A DNA stretch of 64,000 nucleotides from Sphingosinithalassobacter tenebrarum (lineage in GTDB: Bacteria > Pseudomonadota > Alphaproteobacteria > Sphingomonadales > Sphingomonadaceae), in assembly GCF_011057975.1 (NCBI RefSeq), contig NZ_CP049109.1, forward strand, positions 434,001-498,000, given 5' to 3'. Position 1 is the stretch's first letter; every line of letters begins with the position of its first letter. The notes under the pieces were generated by a model. It searched no databases and was not told the DNA's origin. It saw only the letters and a list, made by a program, of their open reading frames with translations. A program made the position numbers and the translations under genes. Below are positions 26,032 to 35,316 of this stretch, one piece after another.

Positions 26032-27518
26032 TCCAGCATATCTTTCTCGTCGCCGCGCGCGAATTTCGTCAGATCGCCGCGACGCGCAGTTTCTGGATCA
26101 CGCTCCTGATCCTCCCCGTCGCGCTCGCTGTGGGGCCGCTCGCCCAGTCATTGCTCGGTGATTCGGACACCCGTCAGGTGATGCTGATCGACGGCGGCAG
26201 CGGCGCGACGCAGGCGGTGCGGCAACGCATCGATCTCGATGAAGCACAGCGCGTGCTGGGGTCGCTGTCGCGCTATGTCGAGCGGCACGAACTCGAACAT
26301 GTCAATCCGAATGCTCCCTGGGCACAGCATGACCGCTGGTACACCGATGCCGAAGCCGCTCGGTTCGCGGCCGATGGCGGCGCTGAAGCCGTGGCCAAGC
26401 GGCTCGCCGCGGCGGCGCCCGAAGGGACGCCCGAATATGAAGCGCCCGAGCCCGATTACGAAATCGTCGATACGCCGGCGGATATCGCCGGCGCCGCGCC
26501 CGACCGGCTCGATGCGCTGGTCCAGCCGCATCTCGATCCGCCCGAGGATTCGGATATCCGCAAGCTCGATTATATCGTCTATGTGCCCGAGCGGGTGACG
26601 CCGCAGACGCCGGTGCGCATCTGGTCGAACGGGCGCGTATCGACCAGCTTCGTCCAGACGGTGCAGACGGTGCTTACCGGCACGATGCGCGCGCAATATC
26701 TGCGTGACGCCGGGCTGGCTCCCGAACAGTCCGCTGCGGCCAATGCGATGGCGCCCGCGATCAGGATCGACACGCCGCCCCCCGGCGGCGGGCGCGAGAA
26801 GGTTCTGATTCAGTCGATCCTGCCGCTGCTGTCGGCCTATATCCTGCTCATGTCGCTGCTGCTTTCGGGCAGCTGGATGCTGCAGGGAACGGTCGAGGAG
26901 CGATCGAACAAGCTGATCGAAACCGTGCTCGCCTGCATCAGCCCCGACGAGCTGATGTACGGCAAGCTGTTCGGCACGGTCGCGGTCGGGCTGGTGATGG
27001 TGCTGTTCTGGGTGGCGTGCGCGGCCGCCGCCGCCTTTGCCAGCCACGGCATGATCGCCGATTTCCTGCGTCCGGCGATGGCGCCGCTCGCTTCGCCCGG
27101 CACGGCGCTGACGATGCTCTATTTCTTCCTTGCCGGCTATGTGATGGTATCGATGATCTTCCTCGCCATCGGCGCGATGAGCGACAGTTTCCGCGACGCG
27201 CAAAGCTATCTGACGCCGGTGATCCTGGTGATCGCCATGCCTTTTGCCTTCATTGCGCAGGCCGTGATGTCGCAGACCGGCGGGCTGGCGGTGCAGGTGA
27301 TGACCTGGGTTCCGATCTATACGCCGTTCACGATGCTCGCGCGGCTGGGTACGGGCGTGCCGCTGTGGGAAGTGCTCGGCGCCGGCGCGGTGCTCGCGAT
27401 CTTCGTAGTGGTGGAGTTCATCTTCCTCGGTCGCGTCTTCCGCCACAGCCTGCTCGCCGCTGGCGAAAAGACGAGCCTGAAGCGCATCGGCCAGCTGATG
27501 CGTCGCCGCGAGGCCTAG
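26028..27518 (+). CDS. ABC exporter permease, NatB-like
   Basis: Membrane partner of the preceding ATPase. It has 496 residues, with one N-terminal membrane segment (about 22-42), a large extracytoplasmic region (about 45-260) and five to six C-terminal helices. The conserved ABC-2 stretch is EERSNKLIETVLACISPDEL. This layout matches the NatB/YhaP-type Na+ or drug exporters. ATG 26028 is embedded in the stop codon of the ATPase gene. The substrate is not predictable. Confidence 0.87.
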   Translation: MIQHIFLVAAREFRQIAATRSFWITLLILPVALAVGPLAQSLLGDSDTRQVMLIDGGSGATQAVRQRIDLDEAQRVLGSLSRYVERHELEHVNPNAPWAQHDRWYTDAEAARFAADGGAEAVAKRLAAAAPEGTPEYEAPEPDYEIVDTPADIAGAAPDRLDALVQPHLDPPEDSDIRKLDYIVYVPERVTPQTPVRIWSNGRVSTSFVQTVQTVLTGTMRAQYLRDAGLAPEQSAAANAMAPAIRIDTPPPGGGREKVLIQSILPLLSAYILLMSLLLSGSWMLQGTVEERSNKLIETVLACISPDELMYGKLFGTVAVGLVMVLFWVACAAAAAFASHGMIADFLRPAMAPLASPGTALTMLYFFLAGYVMVSMIFLAIGAMSDSFRDAQSYLTPVILVIAMPFAFIAQAVMSQTGGLAVQVMTWVPIYTPFTMLARLGTGVPLWEVLGAGAVLAIFVVVEFIFLGRVFRHSLLAAGEKTSLKRIGQLMRRREA

Positions 27519-27557
27519 CGCGGCCCGCGCCGCCGAATCATATCGATGTCGGAAGTT

Positions 27558-27631
27558 TGGATGCCCCGCGTGGATTCGAACCACGATTGACGGAGTCAGA
27601 GTCCGTAGTCTTACCATTAGACGACAGGGCA
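27558..27631 (-). tRNA. tRNA-Gln, anticodon CTG
   Basis: A full cloverleaf folds on the minus strand over 74 nt. The acceptor stem is TGCCCTG/CGGGGCA (one T:G pair), the D-stem GTCT/AGAC, the anticodon stem ACGGA/TCCGT with loop CTCTGAC (anticodon CTG, reading CAG), and the T-stem CGTGG/CCACG with loop TTCGAAT. The discriminator is T, and CCA is encoded at 27560-27558. It sits between the ABC exporter and ppx. Confidence 0.95.
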
Positions 27632-27794
27632 ATGCCGTAACGAGGGGCGCGAAATAGGCGGGGTCCCGGCGTATGTCAACGCCTAGCGGCGGGGCCGCTT
27701 GCTCCGTTCGTCGCGCTGCGCTAGCCTTATCGGCAAGCACCGGTCGAACCGGCTTTCGGTTCGTGACGGAAAGAACATAAGCGAGTGAATTACG

Positions 27795-28868
27795 ATGGGG
27801 GACGGCTCCGCCAGGATGCCGCGCCCAGGGAGCAAGGGATCGGGCAAGCGATCGAACCAGGGCTCCTCGCGCGCGGCGACCGCACCAGCACCAGCTGTTC
27901 GGGGGCGATGGCCGCATGCGCGCCACTATGCCGCGCTCGACCTGGGAACCAATAACTGCCGATTGCTGATCGCCCGGCCGCAGGGCTCGGGCTTCGCCGT
28001 CGTCGACGCCTTTTCACGCATCGTCCGGCTGGGCGAAGGGCTGGCCACCAACGGGCAGTTGAGCGACGCGGCAGTGGAGCGGACGATCGCGGCGCTGCGC
28101 GTCTGCGCCGAAAAGCTGCGCAAGCGCAACGTCACGCTGGCGCGCTCGGTGGCCACCGAGGCGTGCCGCCGCGCGAGCAACGGCGCCGAATTCATCGAGC
28201 GCGTCTATCGCGAAACCGGAATCGCGCTCGACATCATCACTGCCGAGGAAGAGGCGCGGCTGGCCGTGCTCGGCTGCCACGCGCTGCTCGAACCGGGCGA
28301 CGGGCCTGCACTGGTGTTCGATATCGGCGGGGGATCGACCGAGCTGGTGCTGGTCGGCCCGGGAGATGAGGTGCCCCCGATCCTCGACTGGCACAGCGCG
28401 CCCTGGGGTGTGGTATCGCTCACCGAAGCGACCGCCCGCGGCGATTCGCCCGAAGCGCGCGCGGCCGCTTATGCCGATATGCGCGCGCGGGTGCGCGAAA
28501 GCTTCGCGCCCTTTGCCGAGCGGCTCGGGCCGATCGCGGGGCGCCCCCGCCTGCTGGGCACCAGCGGCACGGTGACGACGCTTGCCAGCGTCCATCTCGG
28601 GCTGGCTTCCTATGACCGGGCAGTGATCGACGGGCTGATCGTGCCGGTTTCGGTGATGCGCGATGTCAGTGTACGGCTGTCGGAAATGAGCGTCTCGGAA
28701 AGGTCGCACGTTGCCTGTATCGGCAGCGAACGCGCAGATCTGGTTGTGGCCGGTTGCGCGATTCTGGAAACCATTCTCGATTTGTGGCCCGCCGAACGGC
28801 TAGGGATCGCCGATCGCGGAATTCGGGAGGGTATATTGCGGCGACTGATGCAGGGGCAGGGCGCGTGA
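27795..28868 (+). CDS. ppx: Ppx/GppA family exopolyphosphatase
   Basis: Acts on polyphosphate or pppGpp from the actin/Hsp70-like ATPase fold. It has 357 residues, with phosphate motifs [16 protein letters not shown] (about 45-60) and [17 protein letters not shown], and a conserved [10 protein letters not shown]. It lacks the C-terminal HD-like half of long Ppx enzymes, so it belongs to the short form common in alphaproteobacteria. The first 40 residues are basic and low complexity. It overlaps rlmE by 4 bp (GTGA). Confidence 0.88.
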   Translation: MGDGSARMPRPGSKGSGKRSNQGSSRAATAPAPAVRGRWPHARHYAALDLGTNNCRLLIARPQGSGFAVVDAFSRIVRLGEGLATNGQLSDAAVERTIAALRVCAEKLRKRNVTLARSVATEACRRASNGAEFIERVYRETGIALDIITAEEEARLAVLGCHALLEPGDGPALVFDIGGGSTELVLVGPGDEVPPILDWHSAPWGVVSLTEATARGDSPEARAAAYADMRARVRESFAPFAERLGPIAGRPRLLGTSGTVTTLASVHLGLASYDRAVIDGLIVPVSVMRDVSVRLSEMSVSERSHVACIGSERADLVVAGCAILETILDLWPAERLGIADRGIREGILRRLMQGQGA

Positions 28869-29548
28869 GCCGGGGCGGCGGTCGCGGGCATACCCGTGTG
28901 CGTACCGCGCGCGGACGCAGCGCCCAGTCGACGCGCTGGCTCGAACGCCAGCTCAATGATCCTTATGTGAAGCGCGCCAAGGCGGAAGGGTTTCGCAGTC
29001 GCGCGGCGTACAAGCTCACCGAACTCGACGAGAAATTCGGGTTTCTGAAGGGATCGAAGCGGATCGTCGATCTCGGCATCGCGCCGGGCGGCTGGACGCA
29101 GGTAGTGCGGCGGCGATTGCCCAAGGCGGCGGTGGTCGGGATCGACTTGCTACCGGTCGATCCGATCGACGGCGCCACGATCCTGCAGATGGATTTCATG
29201 GACGACGACGCGCCCGACCGGCTGATCGCTGAACTCGGCGGCGCGCCCGACCTTGTCCTGTCGGACATGGCAGCGAATACCGTCGGCCACCCGCAGACCG
29301 ATGCGCTGCGGACGATGGGGCTGGTCGAAGCGGCCTTCGCTTTCGCCTGCGAGACGCTCGAACCCGGCGGCGCCTTCGTTGCCAAGGTATTCGCCGGCGG
29401 CGCCGATTCGGCGCTGGTCGCCGACATGAAGCGCAACTTCGCCAGTGTGAAACACGCCAAGCCGCCGGCGAGCCGCAAGGGTTCGGTGGAATGGTATGTC
29501 GTCGCGCAGGGGTTCAAGGGGCGGGCGGATCCCCTGATTCCGGCTTAA
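28865..29548 (+). CDS. rlmE: 23S rRNA (uridine-2'-O) methyltransferase RlmE
   Basis: Methylates the 2'-O of U2552 (E. coli numbering) in 23S rRNA. It has 227 residues with the SAM loop [14 protein letters not shown]. The catalytic K-D-K-E set is visible in [32 protein letters not shown] and [11 protein letters not shown]. The start is GTG 28865, overlapping the ppx stop. The first 20 residues are Arg/Gly-rich. Its 3' end overlaps, in opposite orientation, the end of the AT-rich insert gene. Confidence 0.95.
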   Translation: MSRGGGRGHTRVRTARGRSAQSTRWLERQLNDPYVKRAKAEGFRSRAAYKLTELDEKFGFLKGSKRIVDLGIAPGGWTQVVRRRLPKAAVVGIDLLPVDPIDGATILQMDFMDDDAPDRLIAELGGAPDLVLSDMAANTVGHPQTDALRTMGLVEAAFAFACETLEPGGAFVAKVFAGGADSALVADMKRNFASVKHAKPPASRKGSVEWYVVAQGFKGRADPLIPA

Positions 29549-30377
29549 GCCCTTTCCAAACCCATTCAAACCGTAGCCGAGCTCCGATCGGCGCATTCCG
29601 CACCGAAAAATCGAACTTTGACCCTACGGCCTGATTATCGATAGGTGTTACCAGAATGGGTTTGGGTGGTCCTTTTTTGCTACCATGAATGATGGTTATT
29701 GAAGCGCGTTCAATATTGAAATCATTGAAAAGAAAGCAAAATTTTCTGCTGCGTGCGGGCTCTGTTATTTCAACTTCATAAAATTCTAGAGAATTTGAGA
29801 AGTCATTGGGCAAGTCAAGGCATTCACGAATCCGTATACGTGCCCCATAGTCTCGCATTGCTGTAACAAATTCAAAATTTAACCGTAGTGCTCGAAACTC
29901 CCCAAAAACTGGCTTAAGTTTCACAGCGTCCGTCTTTTGCCAATCTTTTCGGAATGCACCACCACGTCCCAGCACTTCAAAAGTATGATTTGTATTCCTA
30001 AGCGCCGTCTGCGCAGACTGCGAAGCTGCGTCAGGCACTAGTTGATAGCGATCAAACAGTTTGACGTCGCGCGATCGGGGAGAAAACTCGGATAGCCGAG
30101 TTAGTTGAGCTCGCACACAAGGGGTGTCTGAATTGTCAGTAGAAAAACGGAGCGTTAGATCGTGCTTCACCCGCGCAAAAGGAAATGCGAGCGCGCTTAG
30201 ATAAACCCGTAGAGAATACCCTCCTACCGCTACCAATGCTATTGATAGCAAAATAGCAAATAGAAGCCATCCGCTTGGAGCTATTTTAACGGCAAGCGTA
30301 CCACTGCCCAGTAACCCTACTACGCCGAGCGCTACTCCGACAATGTCGCCGATACCAAACTGAAAAAAACGCCGCAT
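29514..30377 (-). CDS. Two-TM protein of unknown function in an AT-richer insert
   Basis: A 287-residue protein with two N-terminal membrane helices (about 12-32 and 36-58), then a soluble domain of about 220 residues with mixed beta-type sequence and no motif I recognise. Base use is unlike its neighbours: a hand count of 29701-29760 gives 25 G+C in 60, whereas flanking genes are clearly above 60 percent. That suggests recent transfer. The start ATG 30377 comes 8 bp after a 27-codon ORF in the same direction. The last 35 bp overlap the end of rlmE. The function is unknown. Confidence 0.65.
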   Translation of the reverse strand: MRRFFQFGIGDIVGVALGVVGLLGSGTLAVKIAPSGWLLFAILLSIALVAVGGYSLRVYLSALAFPFARVKHDLTLRFSTDNSDTPCVRAQLTRLSEFSPRSRDVKLFDRYQLVPDAASQSAQTALRNTNHTFEVLGRGGAFRKDWQKTDAVKLKPVFGEFRALRLNFEFVTAMRDYGARIRIRECLDLPNDFSNSLEFYEVEITEPARSRKFCFLFNDFNIERASITIIHGSKKGPPKPILVTPIDNQAVGSKFDFSVRNAPIGARLRFEWVWKGLKPESGDPPAP

Positions 30378-30385
30378 CTGGGCGT

Positions 30386-30469
30386 TTAATCGCCTTCACC
30401 ACCACCTGTACGCAACATAACATCCTCGAAGATACAATCTTTGGGTTCTTTGGGTTCCGCGACAGCCAT
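30386..30469 (-). CDS. Possible 27-residue peptide upstream of the two-TM protein
   Basis: A short ORF, MAVAEPKEPKDCIFEDVMLR followed by TGGGEGD, ending in TAA. It has a good ribosome site, GAGGGGGA about 6 bp before ATG 30469, and the next gene starts 8 bp after its stop. This arrangement suggests either a real small partner protein or a leader peptide controlling the downstream gene. No family is recognised, and nothing but the ribosome site and spacing supports coding. Confidence 0.4.
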   Translation of the reverse strand: MAVAEPKEPKDCIFEDVMLRTGGGEGD

Positions 30470-30561
30470 TCTCAATCCCCCTCTTAGAGAACGACGATAA
30501 GCTAACGCAGAAAAGCCAAATTATGAATCTCAACTCAACCCAAAATGGGCACGGATAACCC

Positions 30562-30589
30562 GAGAAGCAAGGACTCTACTTGCCTTCTC
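30562..30589. terminator. Hairpin between rpoZ and the AT-rich insert
   Basis: GAGAAGCAAG and CTTGCCTTCTC form a stem of about ten pairs with one bulge and a 7-nt loop. It lies 43 bp past the rpoZ stop on the minus strand. There is no proper T-run, so termination is only possible. A second small inverted repeat, GACTCA-G-TGAGTC, lies at 30603-30615. Confidence 0.35.
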
Positions 30590-30631
30590 CGCTATGAGTT
30601 AGGACTCAGTGAGTCGTTCAGCCCCTCGCCC

Positions 30632-30976
30632 TCAGCCTTCGTAATCGCCGCCGACATTGGTGTTGCGCGGCGGGGCGGCTGCGGTAAGGCGAAGCGCTTC
30701 GGCCGAGGCGGAGAGCGAGCCGACTTCGTCGGGCGCTTCCTCGTCGTCGATCTGCACGCGCTGCAGGCCGCCGACCACGGCTTCCTCCAGGTGGTCCGGG
30801 CGAATCGTCTCTTCGGCGATTTCGCGCAGCGCCACGACCGGGTTTTTGTCGCGGTCGCGATCGATCGTCAGTTCGGCGCCACCGGAAATCTGGCGCGCGC
30901 GCTGCGCTGCGAACAGGACGAGATCGAAACGGTTGGGGACCTTGTCGACGCAATCTTCGACAGTGACGCGAGCCAT
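30632..30976 (-). CDS. rpoZ: RNA polymerase omega subunit
   Basis: Small subunit that stabilises the beta-prime subunit of RNA polymerase and, in many bacteria, forms a ppGpp site. It has 114 residues with the canonical start [20 protein letters not shown], then [15 protein letters not shown] and [14 protein letters not shown]. The acidic C-terminal extension (about 75-114) is normal for alphaproteobacteria. It is followed on the same strand by the AT-rich two-gene insert rather than by relA/spoT, a frequent neighbour in this class. Confidence 0.95.
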   Translation of the reverse strand: MARVTVEDCVDKVPNRFDLVLFAAQRARQISGGAELTIDRDRDKNPVVALREIAEETIRPDHLEEAVVGGLQRVQIDDEEAPDEVGSLSASAEALRLTAAAPPRNTNVGGDYEG

Positions 30977-31124
30977 GCGGCTTCCTTAAAAATCGGGTTT
31001 GCGGAAAGGCGATGCCAGTACCGGCAATCCCCGCGCGAGTCAAGAATTCTCGGTGTCGCGGGCACGGCTCGGCCCCGCCGGTCATGGCTTGTCCTTTGGC
31101 GCTTCCGGCTCCATCAGGGGGCGG

Positions 31125-32285
31125 ATGAACGCGCGCGCCAGCCATGTCGTCGACGGCAATCGCCTGACGCTGATACCTGACGGGCCGGATCGGATGCAGG
31201 CATTGCTGGACCTGATCGCCGGTGCGCGCAGGACATTGCGGCTGCTCTATTATATCTATGTCGCCGACGAAGCCGGCGAAACGGTGCGCGATGCGCTGAT
31301 CGCGGCGGCAAGGCGCGGCGTGGAAGTGTGGCTGATCGTCGATGGCCTGGGCAGCGAGGCAGCGGCAAACCGTCAGTTCTTCGATCCGTTGCGCGCGGCG
31401 GGCGTAGAGGTCCGCCGCTTCGTCCCGCGGCTGGGGCGGCGCTATCTGTTGCGCAATCACCAGAAGCTGGCGCTTGCCGACGAGGCGCGCGTGATCATCG
31501 GCGGGTTCAACATTCAGGACAGCTATTTCGGCACGATCGAGGACGAGGCCTGGCGCGATCTGGGGCTGCTGGTCGAAGGGCCGGCGGCGGAGCGGCTGGT
31601 CGGCTATTTCGACGCGCTGGCGATCTGGGCGAAGCAGGAGCGCGCGCCGCTTTCGATGCTGACATCGGCGCTAAAGCAATGGAGCGAACCGCGAGGAAAG
31701 GCGCGCTGGCTGCTCGGCGGGCCGACGCGGAGGCTGTCCCCCTGGGCGCGGGTGGTCAAGAACGACATGGAGGATTCGCGGCGGATCGACCTGATCGCCG
31801 CCTATTTCGCGCCCAGTCCGGCGATGCTGCGGCGGCTCGACAAGGCGGGCGTGCGCGGGCGCGTGCGCGTCGTGCTGCCATCGAAGATGGATCATGGCGC
31901 GGCGATCTGGGCGGCGCGCTTCACCTATGCCGGGATGCTGCGCAAGCAGGTCGAGGTATATGAGTATCAGCCGACCAAGCTGCACACCAAATTGTTCGTG
32001 ATCGACGATGTCGTACATATCGGATCGGCCAATTTCGATATTCGCAGCATGTTTCTCAATCTGGAGCTGATGCTGCGGATCGAGGACGCCGATTTCGCGG
32101 CGCATGTCCGCGACTATATCGACGGCGAAGTCGCGCATAGCGAAGCGATCACGCAGACGCTGTACAAGCGGCGCACGACGCCGTGGGTGCGGTTCAAGCA
32201 GATGTGCGCCTATTTCGTGATGGCCGTGCTCGATTATAACGTGACGCGCAGCCTCAATTTCGGTCGCGAACCGCGTGAGCGATAG
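31125..32285 (+). CDS. Phospholipase D-type cardiolipin synthase family protein
   Basis: Phosphatidyl-transfer enzyme with two HKD half-sites in one chain of 386 residues. The first is His112-x-Lys114-x4-Asp119 (NHQKLALAD) and the second His287-x-Lys289-x4-Asp294 (LHTKLFVID, followed by GSANFD). No N-terminal membrane helices are present, unlike E. coli ClsA, so it resembles ClsB/ClsC-type enzymes. Start ATG 31125 follows AGGGGGCGG; the open frame upstream lacks this. It is monocistronic, oriented away from rpoZ. Confidence 0.87.
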   Translation: MNARASHVVDGNRLTLIPDGPDRMQALLDLIAGARRTLRLLYYIYVADEAGETVRDALIAAARRGVEVWLIVDGLGSEAAANRQFFDPLRAAGVEVRRFVPRLGRRYLLRNHQKLALADEARVIIGGFNIQDSYFGTIEDEAWRDLGLLVEGPAAERLVGYFDALAIWAKQERAPLSMLTSALKQWSEPRGKARWLLGGPTRRLSPWARVVKNDMEDSRRIDLIAAYFAPSPAMLRRLDKAGVRGRVRVVLPSKMDHGAAIWAARFTYAGMLRKQVEVYEYQPTKLHTKLFVIDDVVHIGSANFDIRSMFLNLELMLRIEDADFAAHVRDYIDGEVAHSEAITQTLYKRRTTPWVRFKQMCAYFVMAVLDYNVTRSLNFGREPRER

Positions 32286-32408
32286 CATTCGCTAACACCG
32301 GGCCCGCCACCGGCTCCTATCTGTCAGCACGCACGCCATCGGGCCCGTGGCCGGCACTGCTCGCTTTTGCACCGGTACCGGGCGCGGACAGATAAGCGCG
32401 TCTCCACA

Positions 32409-32437
32409 AGCGCTTGCGCCCGCCTTGCGCAAGCGCT
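32409..32437. repeat. Perfect 11-bp inverted repeat with 7-nt loop
   Basis: AGCGCTTGCGC and GCGCAAGCGCT flank CCGCCTT. The left arm overlaps a 10-bp palindrome, CAAGCGCTTG (32407-32416). It sits about 120 bp after the phospholipase D-type gene and 120 bp before the TonB receptor. No T-run follows, so it is either a rho-type attenuator structure or a DNA-binding site. Confidence 0.6.
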
Positions 32438-32513
32438 GCGGGGCCTGCGCAACCTCCAGCGGCAATCTGCTATTGCAACTCGATCGCAAAACTCTATGAG
32501 TGCGGTCAGCTAA

Positions 32514-32528
32514 TGCGAATCAATCGCA
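32514..32528. promoter_or_regulatory. Fur-box-like operator
   Basis: TGCGAAT-C-AATCGCA is a 7-1-7 inverted repeat with one mismatched pair, close to the shape of Fur sites. It lies 31 bp before the receptor start, where a repressor would block transcription. Iron control is inferred. Confidence 0.5.
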
Positions 32529-32559
32529 TCTAAGCCCGCAACGTCGGGAAGGGGGACAT

Positions 32560-34599
32560 ATGAAGAGAGAGACCAAATTCGCCGCTCTGCTGGGCGCCTC
32601 GCTGCCGGCGGTGGCGATGCTGACGCTGCCGAACACCGCATATGCGCAGAACGCCGAACCGGACGCGGGCGAAACGCGCGAGGCCACCGGGCAACAGGGC
32701 GAATTCCTTGGCACGATCGACATCGGCGAAAGCACGCGCGCGGTGCAGACCAACACCGCCACGCCCGCCACCGCCATCGACCGCGAGGAAATCGAGGATC
32801 GCGAGGCGAGCACCATCGCCGAACTGGTCGATTCGGTGCCCGGCGTGACTCTGGTCAACGGTTCGACTCCGATCGGATCGGGCATCAACATCCGCGGTTT
32901 CGGCGCCAACGGCACCTATGGCACCGACCAGAAAGTGGCGGTGCAGATCGACGGCGCCTCGGTCGGCTCCGAGGAGCTCTATCGCATCGGCACCCAGCTC
33001 TTCACCGATCCGTTGCTCTACAAGAGCGTCGAAGTGATCCGCGGCACCGTCGGCAGCTTCGAATATGGCTCGGGCATCATCGGCGGCATTGTCCGGCTCG
33101 AAACCAGCGACGCGTCGGATCTGACCGGCGGCAGGCCCGGCTTCGCGCTCAACCAGGTCGCGGGTTACAACAGCAACGGCGACGGCTGGAACAGCTCGAC
33201 CACGGTCGCGGCGATGCCGAACGAGCATGTCGAATTCCTCGCCAACTACAGCTGGCGCGAGCAGAATAATCTGCAGGACGGAAACGGTGACGAAATCCCG
33301 AACAGCGAGTTCGGCCTGCCCTCCTGGCTGATCAAGGGCGGCGTGCATTTCGGCGCGGACAATGCGCACACCATCGAAGCGAGCTTCAGCCAGACCGAGA
33401 CCAGCGAGCGCGACAAGCCCTATGACAGTTTCGGCACGAGTGGCGGCAGTTTCGGCAATGTCGATCGCGATACCAAGAGCCAGGTCGCCACGCTCGGCTA
33501 CACCTTCGATCCGATCGCCGACGATGCGGTGAATCTGAGCCTGCTCTACAGCTATGCCAATCAGGAGATCGTGCAGGAATATGTTCCGGGCAGCTCGCCC
33601 TACGCGCCGCCGGGTGGTTTCGATGTGGTCAATGCCGACCAGCAATATGAAACGCACAAGGTAACGCTCAAGAACATCGCCTATTTCGATACCGGCAGCC
33701 TGCGCCACAATCTGCGGATCGGCCTCGAATATGTGCACAAGGACCGGCTCGACGCGAACAGCGCGCCGGGCGGCACCGATAAGCGCATGGCCGCGTTCCT
33801 TGTCGACGAGATCGCACTGTTTCCGGGATTCACGCTGACCCCGGCGATGCGCTGGGAAAGCCAGACGGTGAAGGGCACGCTCGATAGCGGCGCCGATGCC
33901 AGCTACGAGAATGAGGCGTTGATGGGCGGCGTTTCGGCGCGCTACGAATTGCCGGTCGGCTTCGCGGTGTTTGGCAGCTGGGCCTATACCGAAAACCTGC
34001 CGATTCTCGATGACCTCGAAAACGACGTCTATATGTCGCAGTCCGAACAGGCCGAGACCTGGGAGGCAGGCGCCTCGTTCGATCATATCGGCCTGCTCGG
34101 CCGGTCCGATCGCGCGGCGTTCAAGGTCAATTACTATGACACCGACCTGACTGACGTGACGTCCTATTCGGGCGTCAGCGCGGTGCGGCTCGAAGGGTTT
34201 GAGATCGAAGGCTCCTATGCCGCCGGCAACGGCCTCTATCTCGATTTCAACATCAACCTGCCCAAGGGCGAGCAGACCGATACCGGCGGTGCGGTATCCG
34301 ACTGGGACAACACCCCGCCGGACAGCTATGCGGTTTCCGTCGGCAAGCGGTTCGGCGATCTGCTCAACCTGCGCTGGGAAAGCTATTTCGCCGCCGATGC
34401 CGATCGCAACGGCACCGTGACCGAAGGCTTCGACAGCCATAATTTGCGGCTGATCGTGACGCCGAGCGGCGGCCTGCTCGACGGGCTGGCGCTGCGGCTT
34501 AGCGTCGAGAACCTCTTCGACAGCTATTACACGCCGCTGCTTTCGACGCGTCCGGCGCCCGGCCGCAACTTCAAATTCTCGATTTCGAAACTGTTCTGA
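32560..34599 (+). CDS. TonB-dependent outer membrane receptor
   Basis: Beta-barrel importer of 679 residues with a signal peptide ending NTAYAQ (about 30). The plug domain follows (about 60-180, with TIAELVDSVPGVTLVNG and INIRGFGANGTYGTDQKVAV), then the barrel, ending in an aromatic terminal strand (FKFSISKLF). The plug style is like heme/hemoglobin and siderophore receptors, but the substrate is not proven. ATG 32560 has GGAAGGGGGA just upstream. The Fur-like site and the following exbB-exbD-exbD-tonB genes point to a dedicated, metal-regulated uptake system. Confidence 0.9.
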   Translation: MKRETKFAALLGASLPAVAMLTLPNTAYAQNAEPDAGETREATGQQGEFLGTIDIGESTRAVQTNTATPATAIDREEIEDREASTIAELVDSVPGVTLVNGSTPIGSGINIRGFGANGTYGTDQKVAVQIDGASVGSEELYRIGTQLFTDPLLYKSVEVIRGTVGSFEYGSGIIGGIVRLETSDASDLTGGRPGFALNQVAGYNSNGDGWNSSTTVAAMPNEHVEFLANYSWREQNNLQDGNGDEIPNSEFGLPSWLIKGGVHFGADNAHTIEASFSQTETSERDKPYDSFGTSGGSFGNVDRDTKSQVATLGYTFDPIADDAVNLSLLYSYANQEIVQEYVPGSSPYAPPGGFDVVNADQQYETHKVTLKNIAYFDTGSLRHNLRIGLEYVHKDRLDANSAPGGTDKRMAAFLVDEIALFPGFTLTPAMRWESQTVKGTLDSGADASYENEALMGGVSARYELPVGFAVFGSWAYTENLPILDDLENDVYMSQSEQAETWEAGASFDHIGLLGRSDRAAFKVNYYDTDLTDVTSYSGVSAVRLEGFEIEGSYAAGNGLYLDFNINLPKGEQTDTGGAVSDWDNTPPDSYAVSVGKRFGDLLNLRWESYFAADADRNGTVTEGFDSHNLRLIVTPSGGLLDGLALRLSVENLFDSYYTPLLSTRPAPGRNFKFSISKLF

Positions 34600-34671
34600 C
34601 GAGCTCGCGTCGGCCGGAAGGGGGCCGGCCGGCGCGAACCGCGATCGGGTTTCGGGAAAGGAGTTAAACGG

Positions 34672-35316
34672 ATGCATGCAAGCGACAGCCTCGGTGCGAT
34701 CGGCGCGTTTCTCGCGCTCGGCGGTCCGGTGCTCGCGATCATCCTGCTGCTGTCGGTGCTGGCGCTCACCGTGTTTCTGGTCAAGCTGTTCCAGTTCCGG
34801 CAGCTGCGCGTGGGGCGCCACACCCAGCTGCGCAACGCCATCCGGCAATGGGATGCCGGGCAGCGCGACGAAGCGCGGCAGACGCTGGCGCGATCGGGCA
34901 ACTATCTCGCGCGCGTCGCGGCGATGGCGATCGCGGTCGACGGCAGGGAGGGCGCGCGAGCGCGGCTTGAAAGCGAAGCCGAGCAGCGCTTGCGCATGCT
35001 CGAGCGCGGTCTGCGCTTCCTCGATTTCGTCGCGCAGCTCGCGCCGTTGCTCGGGCTGTTCGGCACCGTGCTCGGCATGATCGAGGCGTTTCAGGCGATG
35101 CAGGGCGCGGGCGCGCAAGTCGATCCCTCGGTCCTCGCAGGCGGCATCTGGGTCGCGCTGCTCACCACCGCCGCGGGGCTCGCGCTCGCCATGCCGGTTT
35201 CGGCAGCGGTCGCATGGCTGGAAAGCCGTATCGACGGCGAGCGCGCGCTGGCGGATCTTGCGATCTCGACGGTGGCGACGCCGCTGCCGGAAGCCGCAGG
35301 GGATGGAGCGGCCTGA
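34672..35316 (+). CDS. exbB: ExbB/TolQ/MotA-type proton channel protein
   Basis: Inner-membrane proton-channel subunit that energises TonB. It has 214 residues with three membrane segments (about 11-35, 120-142 and 155-180), with the conserved blocks LDFVAQLAPLLGLFGTVLGM and GIWVALLTTAAGLALAMPVS. This is normal for the family. It is followed by two exbD genes, the first sharing one base with its stop (TGATG). Confidence 0.92.
   Translation: MHASDSLGAIGAFLALGGPVLAIILLLSVLALTVFLVKLFQFRQLRVGRHTQLRNAIRQWDAGQRDEARQTLARSGNYLARVAAMAIAVDGREGARARLESEAEQRLRMLERGLRFLDFVAQLAPLLGLFGTVLGMIEAFQAMQGAGAQVDPSVLAGGIWVALLTTAAGLALAMPVSAAVAWLESRIDGERALADLAISTVATPLPEAAGDGAA

Noticed and set aside
27660..27794. An attachment site or island junction beside tRNA-Gln
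   Set aside because: No copy of the tRNA 3' end and no integrase gene were found nearby; the flanks are ordinary core genes.
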